Below the pieces are notes generated by a model. That model did not search any database, was not told the origin of the DNA, and saw nothing but the letters and a program-made list of their open reading frames with translations. The translations under genes were made by a program, and so were the position numbers. A DNA stretch of 64,000 nt from an uncultured Oscillospiraceae bacterium (lineage in GTDB: Bacteria; Bacillota; Clostridia; Oscillospirales; Oscillospiraceae): assembly GCA_947631395.1 (NCBI GenBank), contig CANRLF010000003.1, positions 107,179 to 171,178 of the forward strand. The letters run 5' to 3'. Shown here one piece after another: positions 8,190 to 17,219 of this stretch. How positions within the stretch are numbered: position 1 is the first letter of the stretch; each line of letters starts with the position of its first letter.

Positions 8190-8996
8190 ATGCGTAAATT
8201 GACCCTGCTCCCACTGGGCGCCTTACTTCTCGGCGCGGCGGGGGCCGCGCTGAGGGGCGCGGAGCTTACCACGGTTTTTGACCCCGTCAGCGGATTGCCT
8301 CAGCGGGGCGCCGGCGTAAGCGCCGCCCTTATAATACTGTTCATCGCCGTGTTGGCCCTGTCGCTGGCGGCGGCTATCGTCATAACGCTGAGGCTCGACG
8401 TGCCTGAGATATTCGAAAAGGCATATTACACCGGCAGCTACCTGTCCTTCGCCGTTCGCGCCGTCCTCGGCGCCACGCTGATCGTCATGGCTGTCGTCTG
8501 TACCTTCGGCCGTACGGACCTTATGGCGCTTTCGGGCCTGCCCCGGCTGGTGTTCATCGCCTTTATGATCCTATCCGGCGCTGGAATGGTCGTTATGGCC
8601 TACTACTCCTACACCCAGCGGGCCGAGTCCACCCTTCTGCGCTTAGGCAGCGTCATGCCAGCTATATTCTACTGCTACTGGATGGTGGCCCTCTACCGCA
8701 TCAACGCCGGAAATCCGGTGATTTTGGACTACTGCTACGGCTGTCTCGCCCTTGGCGGCGCGGCTATGAGCTCCTATTACGCCGCCGGCTTCACCTATAA
8801 GCGCAAAAACATCTTCGGAACCGTGTTCGTCAGCCTCCTGTCCATCTTCCTGCTCACCGTGTCCCTGGCCGACAGCTACCCCATTGAGTTGAAGGCCGTC
8901 CTGGCCGCCACGGCCATATACATCACCGACAGCACCGCCAGGTTCCTCTCCAGCATGGAGCCCAAGGCCCGCGGCACCACCTCAGCCGAAAAATGA
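8190..8996 (+). CDS. Polytopic membrane protein of unknown function
   Basis: I do not recognise the family. The 268-residue product starts with a hydrophobic segment and has about seven predicted membrane helices separated by short loops, with few charged residues inside. It ends in a polar cytoplasmic tail. The first in-frame TTG at 8172 is rejected in favour of ATG 8190, which is preceded by the promoter at 8103. It is divergent from spoIID and convergent with nrdG. There is no motif pointing to a substrate. Confidence 0.7.
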   Translation: MRKLTLLPLGALLLGAAGAALRGAELTTVFDPVSGLPQRGAGVSAALIILFIAVLALSLAAAIVITLRLDVPEIFEKAYYTGSYLSFAVRAVLGATLIVMAVVCTFGRTDLMALSGLPRLVFIAFMILSGAGMVVMAYYSYTQRAESTLLRLGSVMPAIFYCYWMVALYRINAGNPVILDYCYGCLALGGAAMSSYYAAGFTYKRKNIFGTVFVSLLSIFLLTVSLADSYPIELKAVLAATAIYITDSTARFLSSMEPKARGTTSAEK

Positions 8997-9074
8997 CCGA
9001 CTCCCCAGCGCATCCATATAGCCAAAAGGCCCGCCTTACGGCGGGTCTTTTTCCTTGTCTATTTTCTCGTCTTT

Positions 9075-9614
9075 TTATATTCCGTCCCAGTAAACGGCCT
9101 TTCCCGATCTCAGCGTCGCCGGAAGGTCCAGTACCCGCTGATTTCTTGAACCCCGGAAGCGAAGGGAGATGTCCTTCTCAGCCAGGATAAACCGGCCATC
9201 CACCAGCACGTCGATGAGGGACAGGAGCTCGTCCGTCACCTCGCACCTGGGGTGGGAGCCGTCACGAAGCAGCTCCTCAAGCGTAAATCCGGAATAGCAC
9301 CATACAGTCTTATCGGGATACGTCTCCCGCACTCTGCGCACAAAGGGCAAAAGAGCCCGCTGGTTTTCTGGCTCCATGGGCTCGCCGCCTAAAAGCGTCA
9401 GGCCGTTTATATAGGAGGGAGCCAACATATTTATAAGCTCCTCCTCCGTGTCCTTTGTAAACGGCTTGCCGTAGTCAAAGTCCCATGTCTGGGGCTGGAA
9501 GCACCCCTCGCAGTGGTTGGTGCATCCGGAGACAAAGAGCGTCACCCGCACCCCCTGCCCGTCGGCAATATCGCAGTTTTTTATCTCGCCGTAATTCATG
9601 CCGTCGTGGAACAC
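9075..9614 (-). CDS. nrdG: Anaerobic ribonucleotide reductase activating protein NrdG
   Basis: Radical-SAM activase that uses a 4Fe-4S cluster and S-adenosylmethionine to create the glycyl radical on NrdD. The cluster motif is CTNHCEGC, followed by LTLLGGEPM and by VWCYSGFTLEELL; the 179-residue length is normal. GTG 9614 has AAGGA about 4 nt upstream. ATG 9599 (MNYGEIKNCDIADG) matches the common family start better but lacks a ribosome site, so the start is uncertain by five codons. Unusually, nrdG is separated from nrdD by two genes on the opposite strand. Confidence 0.93.
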   Translation of the reverse strand: MFHDGMNYGEIKNCDIADGQGVRVTLFVSGCTNHCEGCFQPQTWDFDYGKPFTKDTEEELINMLAPSYINGLTLLGGEPMEPENQRALLPFVRRVRETYPDKTVWCYSGFTLEELLRDGSHPRCEVTDELLSLIDVLVDGRFILAEKDISLRFRGSRNQRVLDLPATLRSGKAVYWDGI

Positions 9615-9627
9615 GCTTTCCTTGGCC

Positions 9628-9643
9628 GTCGCACCGGTGCGAC
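9628..9643. repeat. Perfect 16-bp palindrome upstream of nrdG
   Basis: GTCGCACCGGTGCGAC reads identically on both strands and lies 14 nt before the nrdG GTG. It could be an mRNA hairpin in the leader or a protein-binding site. I see no further copy nearby. Confidence 0.5.
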
Positions 9644-9889
9644 CGCCGCGCGTTCGCTCCTCCTTCCAAATTTTCTATAAGTTTACCCACCGTCTCGGCG
9701 GTTGCTGATTTAATTTTTATATGGTATTATGAAAAATAGGATATGTAAATAAGTCACGCGGCGCTTCACAGCCGGTTTTTAAATAAAGTCAATAAAAAGC
9801 CGTTCGCAACTGCCGGTTGCGCGATTGCCTACCTGTATGTATAGCGTTCAACCGGCACCGGATGTATGATGGAGGCGAAAGGAGGAAAT

Positions 9890-10360
9890 ATGGCACTGTC
9901 TGAAAAATTATACACACTTCGCAAAAAGAGTGGCCTTTCTCAGGAGCAGCTGGCGGAAAAGCTGAAGGTATCCCGACAGGCGATCTCCAAGTGGGAGTCT
10001 GGCGCTTCATACCCGGAAAGCGATAAGCTTATCGCCATCAGCCGTTATTTCAATGTCTCTTTGGATTACCTCATAAATGAGCACGGCGGTCAAACCGAGG
10101 CCGCGCCGGGGCCGGAACATAGGGAAACCGTGAAGGAAGCGGATCGCGGGCAAAGAATCGCTGGATTTGTTATCTGTATCTGCGGTATCGTCTTACTGAT
10201 CGTCTGGGGGCTTGCGTCACTGCTCGTTCCCGCGGCTTCGAGCCGACTCGGCGAGTCCTCAACCGTCACCATAGACGGTAACGGCGTCTATTTACTTCTC
10301 TGCGCGGTAGCCGTTGTCGTCGGGGCCGTCCTGCTCCTGAGGGGCTCCGGAAAAAAGTGA
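9890..10360 (+). CDS. XRE-family HTH regulator with C-terminal membrane helices
   Basis: Residues 1-70 form a Cro/cI-type helix-turn-helix (LRKKSGLSQEQLAEKLKVSRQ, then AISKWESG) of the common Firmicutes type. After a charged linker (about 75-95) there are two hydrophobic helices (IAGFVICICGIVLLIVWGLA and LLLCAVAVVVGAVLLL). The protein thus appears to be a membrane-anchored DNA-binding protein of 156 residues. AAAGGAGG places the start at ATG 9890 rather than 9866. It is followed 13 nt later by a small membrane protein gene. Confidence 0.85.
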   Translation: MALSEKLYTLRKKSGLSQEQLAEKLKVSRQAISKWESGASYPESDKLIAISRYFNVSLDYLINEHGGQTEAAPGPEHRETVKEADRGQRIAGFVICICGIVLLIVWGLASLLVPAASSRLGESSTVTIDGNGVYLLLCAVAVVVGAVLLLRGSGKK

Positions 10361-10373
10361 AAGGAGAAATGGC

Positions 10374-10595
10374 GTGAAAAAGCTATCCGTTATCTTTGGC
10401 GTATCGGCAGTCCTGCTGTCCGATATTATGTGCGCTGTCGTGGCGTATAATTATTGCGATCTTGTCTGGGGAGGGCGGTACGCCGGGTACAGCGCCCCAC
10501 CGGGTACGGCGTTTTTATATGCCGTCCCCTATCTTGTCGGCATTACCGCCTGTGCCGTCCTGGCCATCATATTCAGGAAAAGGGCCCTCAAGTGA
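10374..10595 (+). CDS. Small two-helix membrane protein, partner of the HTH gene
   Basis: The 73-residue product has an N-terminal helix (about 4-24) and a C-terminal helix (about 46-66) ending in FRKRALK. The GTG start has AAGGAG 7 nt upstream, overlapping the region after the HTH stop, so the two genes are probably co-transcribed. Function unknown. Small membrane proteins paired with membrane-anchored HTH proteins are common in Firmicutes, and a regulatory partnership is a guess from context. Confidence 0.65.
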   Translation: MKKLSVIFGVSAVLLSDIMCAVVAYNYCDLVWGGRYAGYSAPPGTAFLYAVPYLVGITACAVLAIIFRKRALK

Positions 10596-10632
10596 CCGGC
10601 TGTCGGAAAAATGCCTGGCGGCCCTTAAAAAT

Positions 10633-10658
10633 CTTCCCGGGACTTGCGCCCCGGGAAG
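10633..10658. terminator. Bidirectional terminator between the small membrane protein and nrdD
   Basis: Stem CTTCCCGGG (10633-10641) / CCCGGGAAG (10650-10658). T-rich runs follow on both strands, so it can serve the two convergent transcripts. Confidence 0.8.
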
Positions 10659-10666
10659 GTTTGTTT

Positions 10667-12865
10667 TTAAAGGTGAAGTACCCGATCTCTTATCTCCTGT
10701 GTCCTGCCCTGGTTCCAGAACTGGGTACCGATGTAACCGCAGGTGCGGCGGGCGACATTCATCTTGTTCTGGTCAGTGTTGCCGCACTTGGGGCACTTCC
10801 AGATGAGCTTGCCGTCCTCCTCGGCGATCTGTATCTCGCCGTCCCAGCCGCAGACCTGGCAATAGTCGGACTTGGTGTTGAGCTCGGCGTAGATGATGTT
10901 GTCGTAGATGAACTTCATCACCTGAAGCACGGCCTCCAGGTTGTTCTGCATGTCCGGGACCTCCACGTAGCTGATTGCGCCGCCGGGAGAGAGGGCCTGG
11001 AACTCGGCCTCGAACTTGAGCTTCGTGAAGGCGTCGATCTTCTCCGAGACGTGTACGTGGTAGGAGTTGGTAATATATCCCTTGTCGGTGATGCCCTCGA
11101 TGATGCCGAAGCGGCGCTGAAGGCACTTGGCGAACTTGTAGGTGGTGGACTCCAGAGGAGTGCCATAGAGTGAGTAGTCGATGTTCTCGGCCGTTTTCCA
11201 CTCCTTGCACTTGTCGTTCATCCTCTGCATAACGGAGAGGGCGAAGGGCGTGGCCTCCGGGTCGGTGTGGGACTTGCCGGTCATGTACTTGACGCACTCG
11301 TAAAGCCCGGCGTAGCCCAGAGAAATGGTGGAATAACCGCCGTATAGGAGCCTGTCGATTGGCTCGCCCTTCTCAAGGCGCGCCAAAGCGCCGTACTGCC
11401 AGAGGATAGGCGCCACATCGGAGGGTGTGCCCAAAAGTCTCTCGTGACGGCATCTGAGGGCCCTGTGGCAGAGCTCCAGACGCTCGTCAAAGATTTTCCA
11501 GAATTTGTCCATATCGCCGCCGGAGGAGAGGGCCACGTCGGGGAGATTTATGGTGACCACGCCCTGGTTGAAGCGGCCATAATACTTGTGCTTGCCCGGC
11601 TCGTAGTTGCCGGCGTTGGCGATATTGCCCACTCCCGCGTCGGTAAAGCGGTCGGGGGTCAGGAAGGAGCGGCAGCCCATGCAGGTGTAGACGTCGCCCT
11701 TGAGCTCCAGCATCTTCTTCTCGGAGATATAGTCGGGGACCATTCTTCTGGCGGTGCACTTGGCGGCCAGCTTCGTGAGCTCCCAATACCGGGAACCCTC
11801 GGTGATGTTGTCCTCCTCCAAAACATAGATGAGCTTTGGGAAGGCTGGGGTGACCCAGACGCCGTCCTCGTTCTTGGTGCCCTCGTAACGCTGCGCCAGG
11901 ACCTCCCGGATTATGAGGGCCAGATCCTCCCTCTCCCGCTCGTTGCGGGCCTCGCCCAAATACATGAATACGGTGACGAACGGTGCCTGCCCGTTGGTGG
12001 TGAGGAGCGTTACGACCTGGTACTGGATGGTCTGGACGCCCCGGCGGATCTCCTCATGGAGCCTGTCCTCCACGATCTTCTGTATCTTCTCCTCCTCGGG
12101 GTTGACGCCCAGTGTAACGAGCTCCTTCTCGACGACCTTCCTTATCTTGCGCCTGCTGATGTCCACGAAGGGCGCCAGGTGCGTAAGGGAGATGGACTGT
12201 CCGCCGTACTGGTTGGAGGCCACCTGGGCGATGATCTGGGTGGCGATATTGCAGGCGGTAGAGAAGCTGTGGGGGCGCTCGATGAGTGTCCCGGTGATGA
12301 CCGTGCCGTTCTGGAGCATATCCTCAAGGTTCACAAGGTCGCAGTTATGCATGTGCTGAGCATAGTAGTCCGTGTCGTGGAAGTGGATGATACCGGCCTC
12401 GTGGGCCTCCACGATGTCCCTGGGGAGCAAGATGCGCTCGGAGAGATCCCTGCTGACCTCACCGGCCATGTAGTCGCGCTGAGTGGAGTTGACCACGGGG
12501 TTTTTGTTGGAGTTCTCCTGCTTGGCCTCCTCGTTGCAGCACTCGATGAGGGAGAGTATCTTCTCGTCGGTGGTGTTGCTCTGACGGACGAGGGATCTGG
12601 TGTAGCGGTAGGTGATGTAGCTCTTCGCCACCTCAAAGGCCCCGTGGGCCATGATCTGCTTCTCCACCAGGTCCTGTATCTCCTCCACGGAGGGGCTCCG
12701 GCCCATGTTCTCGCAGTCGAGCTCCACGGACTGGGCGATGCGCTTTATCTGAAGGGGCGTCATCCGGGAACCGTCCTCCACGGACATGTTGGCCTTCATT
12801 ATGGCGTTCTCTATTTTGGAGATGTCAAACTCCATCTCCGCGCCGTTTCTCTTTATTATTTTCAT
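10667..12865 (-). CDS. nrdD: Anaerobic (class III) ribonucleoside-triphosphate reductase NrdD
   Basis: Makes deoxyribonucleotides without oxygen. The 732-residue protein has an N-terminal ATP-cone (KIIKRNGAEMEFDISKIENA, residues 1-90), the large barrel domain, a zinc site (CQVCGWDG, then CPKCGN) and the C-terminal glycyl-radical loop RRTCGYIGTQFW, with the radical glycine near residue 710. It requires NrdG (9075-9614). A sigma-A promoter and an NrdR-like box lie upstream. The length and all key motifs are intact. Confidence 0.97.
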   Translation of the reverse strand: MKIIKRNGAEMEFDISKIENAIMKANMSVEDGSRMTPLQIKRIAQSVELDCENMGRSPSVEEIQDLVEKQIMAHGAFEVAKSYITYRYTRSLVRQSNTTDEKILSLIECCNEEAKQENSNKNPVVNSTQRDYMAGEVSRDLSERILLPRDIVEAHEAGIIHFHDTDYYAQHMHNCDLVNLEDMLQNGTVITGTLIERPHSFSTACNIATQIIAQVASNQYGGQSISLTHLAPFVDISRRKIRKVVEKELVTLGVNPEEEKIQKIVEDRLHEEIRRGVQTIQYQVVTLLTTNGQAPFVTVFMYLGEARNEREREDLALIIREVLAQRYEGTKNEDGVWVTPAFPKLIYVLEEDNITEGSRYWELTKLAAKCTARRMVPDYISEKKMLELKGDVYTCMGCRSFLTPDRFTDAGVGNIANAGNYEPGKHKYYGRFNQGVVTINLPDVALSSGGDMDKFWKIFDERLELCHRALRCRHERLLGTPSDVAPILWQYGALARLEKGEPIDRLLYGGYSTISLGYAGLYECVKYMTGKSHTDPEATPFALSVMQRMNDKCKEWKTAENIDYSLYGTPLESTTYKFAKCLQRRFGIIEGITDKGYITNSYHVHVSEKIDAFTKLKFEAEFQALSPGGAISYVEVPDMQNNLEAVLQVMKFIYDNIIYAELNTKSDYCQVCGWDGEIQIAEEDGKLIWKCPKCGNTDQNKMNVARRTCGYIGTQFWNQGRTQEIRDRVLHL

Positions 12866-12939
12866 TGCGCTCTCTCCTCGTACACGAATTTAGCTATTGT
12901 AAACTGCGATCTCGCCAGCTTAATGCCGAAAGTAAAATA

Positions 12940-12968
12940 ACTATACCACATCTTGTTTCCAAGGTCAA
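12940..12968 (-). promoter_or_regulatory. nrdD promoter
   Basis: On the minus strand TTGACC (12968-12963), a 17-bp spacer and TATAGT (12945-12940) lie about 75 nt before the nrdD ATG. Confidence 0.7.
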
Positions 12969-12975
12969 GAGTAAA

Positions 12976-12992
12976 ACCATATATATTGTGGT
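12976..12992 (-). promoter_or_regulatory. Candidate NrdR box upstream of the nrdD promoter
   Basis: Minus-strand CCACAATATATATGGT resembles the AT-centred NrdR consensus (ACAC-ATATAT-GTGT type) and ends 7 bp upstream of the -35. A second, weaker match overlaps the spacer and -10 region. NrdR repression of nrd genes is established; binding here is inferred. Confidence 0.4.
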
Positions 12993-13142
12993 TTTTGATT
13001 TTTGCGTTATGCAAATTGTCACATGTTGGATTTTTTCGGCTATTTTCGGCAGAAAACGTGATATTTACAACCTTTTCGGGCCGTTTTTCCATCTTCCTGA
13101 TGAAAAATATTGTAACATTGCACAAAATCACTATTTAGCGTT

Positions 13143-13826
13143 TTACTTTACGCGGGCCGGTATCTCCCCCGTGATCTCGAGGCTCTCCGGCGTCACCCGG
13201 CACTCCAGCACTAAAAGGTTGACCCCGGCGGCCACGGCCTCGCTCAGGGCGACGGCGAAATCCGGGTCAGTGGCGGCGTTGGGCTCGAAGTATCTCATGC
13301 CTGACATCTGCGCCACGAACACGGCCCAGGCCTCAAAGCCCGCCTCCACGCACCTTATCAGCTCCCGGAGGTGCTTTCTCCCCCGCTCCGTCGGGGCGTC
13401 GGGAAAGCGGGCCACGCCGTTTTCCTCCAGTGTCACGCCCTTGACCTCGCAGAAGGCCCTGCGTTGTCCGGCCTCCACATAGAAATCGAACCTCGACGAG
13501 CCGAAAACCGTCTCCGGCCGTATCAGGTCCGGCCGGCCGAATATCCCTCCGGCCTCAAGATACTCCCCGAACACCCTGTTCGGTGCCTGGGAGTCCATAT
13601 TTATAAGTAGCTCCCCCTTTTGGACGGCGATAAGGTCATATTTCGTCCTTCTCGTCAGGCTGTCGTTTTTCTGGAGCCACACCCTGGCGTCCGGTACCAG
13701 GAGCTCCCGGCACCGGCCTGTATTCTTCACATGGCATACCTCGCGCCTGCCGTCTATGTCCACGTGCGCTATGAACCTGTTGGGCCGCGAAACGAACCGG
13801 CCCTCCGTCACATCCGTATATATCAC
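13143..13826 (-). CDS. sfsA: SfsA, DNA/RNA nuclease family (sugar fermentation stimulation protein)
   Basis: The 227-residue SfsA fold contains the conserved FIAHVDIDG, CHVKNTGRC, FDFYVE and AFCEVKGVTLEENGVARFPD segments; the last carries the nuclease-like ExK. The family was named from sugar-fermentation effects in E. coli and its physiological role remains unclear. A longer frame extends to 13895, but GTG 13826 has GGGAGG about 8 nt upstream and gives the standard N-terminus. It is divergent from trkA, whose promoter lies inside the longer frame. Confidence 0.93.
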   Translation of the reverse strand: MIYTDVTEGRFVSRPNRFIAHVDIDGRREVCHVKNTGRCRELLVPDARVWLQKNDSLTRRTKYDLIAVQKGELLINMDSQAPNRVFGEYLEAGGIFGRPDLIRPETVFGSSRFDFYVEAGQRRAFCEVKGVTLEENGVARFPDAPTERGRKHLRELIRCVEAGFEAWAVFVAQMSGMRYFEPNAATDPDFAVALSEAVAAGVNLLVLECRVTPESLEITGEIPARVK

Positions 13827-13889
13827 CCGCGTCACCTCCCACACTGTGATTTTACTCCCCTCTGACCGGTTGTCAAGACGCTGTGGCTC

Positions 13890-13917
13890 TTGCATTTTCC
13901 GAATTTGCTGATATAAT
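13890..13917 (+). promoter_or_regulatory. trkA-trkH promoter
   Basis: TTGCAT (13890-13895), a 16-bp spacer and TATAAT (13912-13917). Transcription would begin near 13924, which rules out upstream start codons and supports the TTG start at 13952. Confidence 0.65.
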
Positions 13918-13951
13918 TGTCGTATTACGATGTTGCCATGGGGGAATAGAC

Positions 13952-15325
13952 TTGAATATCATCATCGTCGGAGCCGGTGGCGTCGGATATTCTCTGGCCG
14001 ACAGCCTCAATTCCGAAGGCCACCAGATAACACTCATCGACTTAAATTCCGGGAAGCTCGACGCGGCTTTGGAGAAGCTTGACGTCCAGGGCCTCTCCGG
14101 AAACGGCGTCAGCCACGAGGTCCTCAACGAGGCCGGTATAGCCTCCGCGGACCTGCTGATAGCCGTCACCGACCAGGACGAGGTCAACATGCTCTGCTGT
14201 CTCATGGCCAAGAAGCTCTCCGGCTGTCAGACCATCGCCAGGGTCCGAAATCCCGTCTACTATCGGGAGATAAACCTCATAAAGGATGAGCTTGGCCTCA
14301 GCATGGCCATAAATCCGGAGTACGCCACCGCGGGTGAGATATTCGACCTCATCCAGATCCCCGGCGCCATGACTGTCGAGACCTTCGCCAAGGGCCGCGT
14401 GGACCTTATCGAGATAGTCATCCCCCAAGGCTCGCCGGCTGACGGGCTCAAGATAGCTGACTTCCCCTCCCGGGTCAACCGCGGCACTCTTATATGTATG
14501 GTCGAGCGCCGTCTCACCCGTGAGGTCGTCATACCCAGCGGCGACACGGTCCTCCACGCCGGGGACAGCATATACATCATCACCCCGCCCCAGGAGCTGG
14601 TCCCGCTTTTCAAAAAGCTCGGCTTCCCCGTGAAGCCCAGCCGTGACGTTATGATAATTGGCGGTGGCCGCACCGCCTTCTATCTGGCCGAGCAGCTCAT
14701 CGCCGCCGGCAACCGGGTGAAGATAATCGAGAAGAACCGGGCCCTTTGTGAGGAACTCACAGCTTCCTTGCGTGGCGCGGACGTCATATGCGGCGACGCG
14801 GTGGATCGCCAGCTCCTGCTGGAGGAGGGCATAGGTGAGGAGGACGTGTTCGTGCCCCTCACCGACATGGACGAGGAAAACATCCTCCTCTCCCTCTACG
14901 CCCGAAAAATAAGCTCCGTCCGGCCCATAACAAAGGTCAGCACCGTTGGCTTTGCGGAGGTCACCGGCGAGCTTCCCGTAGGGAGCATCATAAACCCCAA
15001 GGAGATCACAGCCTACCGTATACTGCGGTACGTCAGGGCCATGTCCAACTCGTCTGACTCCAGCGAGATCGAGTCTCTGTACTATCTGGCTGGCCGCCAG
15101 GTGGAGGTCCTGGAGTTCTACATCAGGTCCGCCTCAAAAGTCACCGGCAGGCCCCTCTCCGAGCTCCGGCCGGCCATGGTACCCAACGTGATCGTCGCCT
15201 GCGTCTACCGCGGCGGCAAGGTCATAATCCCCCGCGGCAATGACGAGATACGTGTGGGCGATACGGTCATCGTCGTCACCACCTCCCACGGACTCTCGTC
15301 CATAAACGGCATACTTCGCGTCTGA
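13952..15325 (+). CDS. trkA: Trk potassium uptake regulatory subunit TrkA
   Basis: Cytosolic NAD(H)-binding gating subunit of the Trk potassium channel. It contains two RCK units: the first Rossmann fold starts NIIIVGAGGVGYSLADSL, and the second starts near residue 230 (VMIIGGGRTAFYLAEQL). Each is followed by a TrkA-C domain (LTREVVIPSGDTVLHAGD and GGKVIIPRGNDEIRVGD). The product is 457 residues. The TTG start at 13952 is chosen from the family N-terminus and the promoter position. trkH follows 12 nt downstream. Confidence 0.95.
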   Translation: MNIIIVGAGGVGYSLADSLNSEGHQITLIDLNSGKLDAALEKLDVQGLSGNGVSHEVLNEAGIASADLLIAVTDQDEVNMLCCLMAKKLSGCQTIARVRNPVYYREINLIKDELGLSMAINPEYATAGEIFDLIQIPGAMTVETFAKGRVDLIEIVIPQGSPADGLKIADFPSRVNRGTLICMVERRLTREVVIPSGDTVLHAGDSIYIITPPQELVPLFKKLGFPVKPSRDVMIIGGGRTAFYLAEQLIAAGNRVKIIEKNRALCEELTASLRGADVICGDAVDRQLLLEEGIGEEDVFVPLTDMDEENILLSLYARKISSVRPITKVSTVGFAEVTGELPVGSIINPKEITAYRILRYVRAMSNSSDSSEIESLYYLAGRQVEVLEFYIRSASKVTGRPLSELRPAMVPNVIVACVYRGGKVIIPRGNDEIRVGDTVIVVTTSHGLSSINGILRV

Positions 15326-15337
15326 GGGGAGGGCACC

Positions 15338-16783
15338 ATGAACTATTCCGTCATACGCTGGCTGGTGGGCTGGGTGCTGAGCCTCGAGGCCGCTTTCCTG
15401 CTCATTCCGCTTGCCCTGTGCCTGGGCTACAGCGAGCCCTACGCCGTGGATTACCTCATCGCCATCGCCGTGACGGCCCTGCCGGGCCTCGCGATGGCCG
15501 CCAGGCGGCCAAAAAATCCCGCCTTCTACGCCCGGGAGGGCTTCGTGGCCACAGCCCTTTCCTGGATCTTTCTGTCACTGGCCGGGGCACTGCCATTTTG
15601 GATCTCCGGCTGTATCCCTAAATATACCGACGCCCTTTTTGAGGTGATCTCCGGCTTCACCACCACCGGCGCGTCCATTCTCCGGGACGTGGAGAGTATG
15701 CCGAAGTCCCTGCTGTTCTGGCGGAGCTTCACCCACTGGATAGGCGGCATGGGGGTGCTCGTGTTCCTGTTGGCCCTTTTGCCGATGGCCGGGGGCCAGA
15801 GCATACTCATCATGCGGGCCGAGAGCCCCGGCCCCTCCGTGGGCAAACTGGTCCCAAGGCTCCAGCACACCGCCGTATATCTCTATGGCATCTATTTGGG
15901 CATGACCGTGGCCGAGGTCATCGTCCTGCTCATCGGAAAGCTCGACCTCTTCTCGGCCCTGTGTATATCCTTCGGCACCGCCGGTACCGGCGGCTTCGGA
16001 GTGCTCAACGACTCCTTCGCCAGCTACTCCACCTACGTCCAGGTGGCGGTGACCGTGTTCATGTTCGCCTTCGGGGTAAATTTCAACTTCTATTTCCTCA
16101 TGCTCATGCGCAAGCTCCGCTCCGCCTTCTCAATGGAGGAGGTCCGGTGCTACTTCATCGTATTCGTGGCCGCGATGTCCCTCATAACATTGAACCTGAT
16201 GAGCATGGAGTACGGTAGCTTCGGCTACTGTCTGCTCCACGCGGCATTCCAGTGCTCGTCTGTGATGACCACCACGGGCTTCTCCTCCGTGGACTTCGAC
16301 CTGTGGCCCACGTTCTCAAAGACAGTGCTCATATGCCTCATGTTCGTGGGCGCCTGCGCCGGCTCCACCGGAGGCGGCATCAAGGTTAGCCGTATGATCA
16401 TGTACTTCAAGAACATCGGCCGTGAGCTCCGCCGTCTCATCCACCCCCGCCGGGTGACCGTAGTCCGCATGGACGGCAAGGCCCTGGACAGCGGAATGGT
16501 GGCATCGGTAAACATGTGGCTTCTGGCCTACATCGCCGTGTTCTTCGCCTCCATGCTTGCCATCAGCCTTGATAACTTCGACTTCACCACCAACTTCTCC
16601 GCCGTGGCCGCAACCCTGAACAACATAGGCCCCGGCCTCAGCCTCGTGGGCCCGTCCAGGAATTTCGGTGACTTCTCGGCTCTCTCCAAGCTCGTCCTCA
16701 TGTTCGACATGCTCGCCGGCCGCCTCGAGATCTTCCCCATGCTCCTCCTCCTTAGACCCGGCACCTGGCAAAAAGGCGCATAA
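15338..16783 (+). CDS. trkH: Trk/Ktr-type potassium channel subunit TrkH
   Basis: Membrane pore subunit of potassium uptake, 481 residues, with four M1-P-M2 repeats. Selectivity-filter loops are recognisable: VISGFTTTGASIL, FGTAGTGGFGVLN, SVMTTTGFSSVD and ATLNNIGPGLSLVG. A GGGAGG-like site precedes the ATG. It forms an operon with trkA, which gates it. Confidence 0.95.
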   Translation: MNYSVIRWLVGWVLSLEAAFLLIPLALCLGYSEPYAVDYLIAIAVTALPGLAMAARRPKNPAFYAREGFVATALSWIFLSLAGALPFWISGCIPKYTDALFEVISGFTTTGASILRDVESMPKSLLFWRSFTHWIGGMGVLVFLLALLPMAGGQSILIMRAESPGPSVGKLVPRLQHTAVYLYGIYLGMTVAEVIVLLIGKLDLFSALCISFGTAGTGGFGVLNDSFASYSTYVQVAVTVFMFAFGVNFNFYFLMLMRKLRSAFSMEEVRCYFIVFVAAMSLITLNLMSMEYGSFGYCLLHAAFQCSSVMTTTGFSSVDFDLWPTFSKTVLICLMFVGACAGSTGGGIKVSRMIMYFKNIGRELRRLIHPRRVTVVRMDGKALDSGMVASVNMWLLAYIAVFFASMLAISLDNFDFTTNFSAVAATLNNIGPGLSLVGPSRNFGDFSALSKLVLMFDMLAGRLEIFPMLLLLRPGTWQKGA

Positions 16784-16986
16784 ATCAAGATTCAATTACC
16801 TTTCCTTCCAGCAGAAACTATATTTTATATTTGATATTTTTCACCCGATAACAACCGATTAAGACCCGCGCCGGCTGAATTTTCCCGGACAGCGACACGC
16901 TCTATATTTGCAATTATACTCCCACAGGCAAAAAATCAACTCCCCTGAAAGTTCACGAAAGCCCCTCTCACCTCTTCATACAACAC

Positions 16987-17012
16987 GAAAGCCCGCCTCT
17001 CGGCGGGCTTTC
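16987..17012 (+). terminator. Hairpin downstream of trkH
   Basis: Perfect 11-bp stem GAAAGCCCGCC / GGCGGGCTTTC with TCTC loop. A near twin occurs at 17220-17247. It is too far (about 200 nt) from trkH to be certain. Confidence 0.5.
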
Positions 17013-17127
17013 ACCAGCTTGTCAAAAAACTATTAGAGATGATTTTCGCGGCGGCATGTACGTCGCGAAAATTACCTTTTGTTTTACAAGTGTGCCGCCT
17101 TCGGCGGCGCGCGCAGCAAAACAGCAG

Positions 17128-17165
17128 GACCCGGGGTTTGAAATTTTAATTTCAAACCCCGGGTC
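17128..17165. repeat. Perfect 17-bp stem hairpin
   Basis: Arms 17128-17144 (GACCCGGGGTTTGAAAT) and 17149-17165 are exact complements with a 4-nt loop. The CCCGGGG-TTTGAA core resembles hairpins at 40609-40640 and 53059-53079, suggesting a dispersed palindromic unit. Confidence 0.75.
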
Positions 17166-17180
17166 CGCACGTTCCCCCTT

Positions 17181-17212
17181 GTCGGAAAAAGGCCGTCAGG
17201 CCTTTTTCCGAC
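17181..17212. terminator. Perfect 14-bp stem hairpin
   Basis: GTCGGAAAAAGGCC pairs exactly with GGCCTTTTTCCGAC across a GTCA loop. The A/T run inside the stem gives a T-rich 3' side on both strands. Confidence 0.5.
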
Positions 17213-17219
17213 AGTCTCA

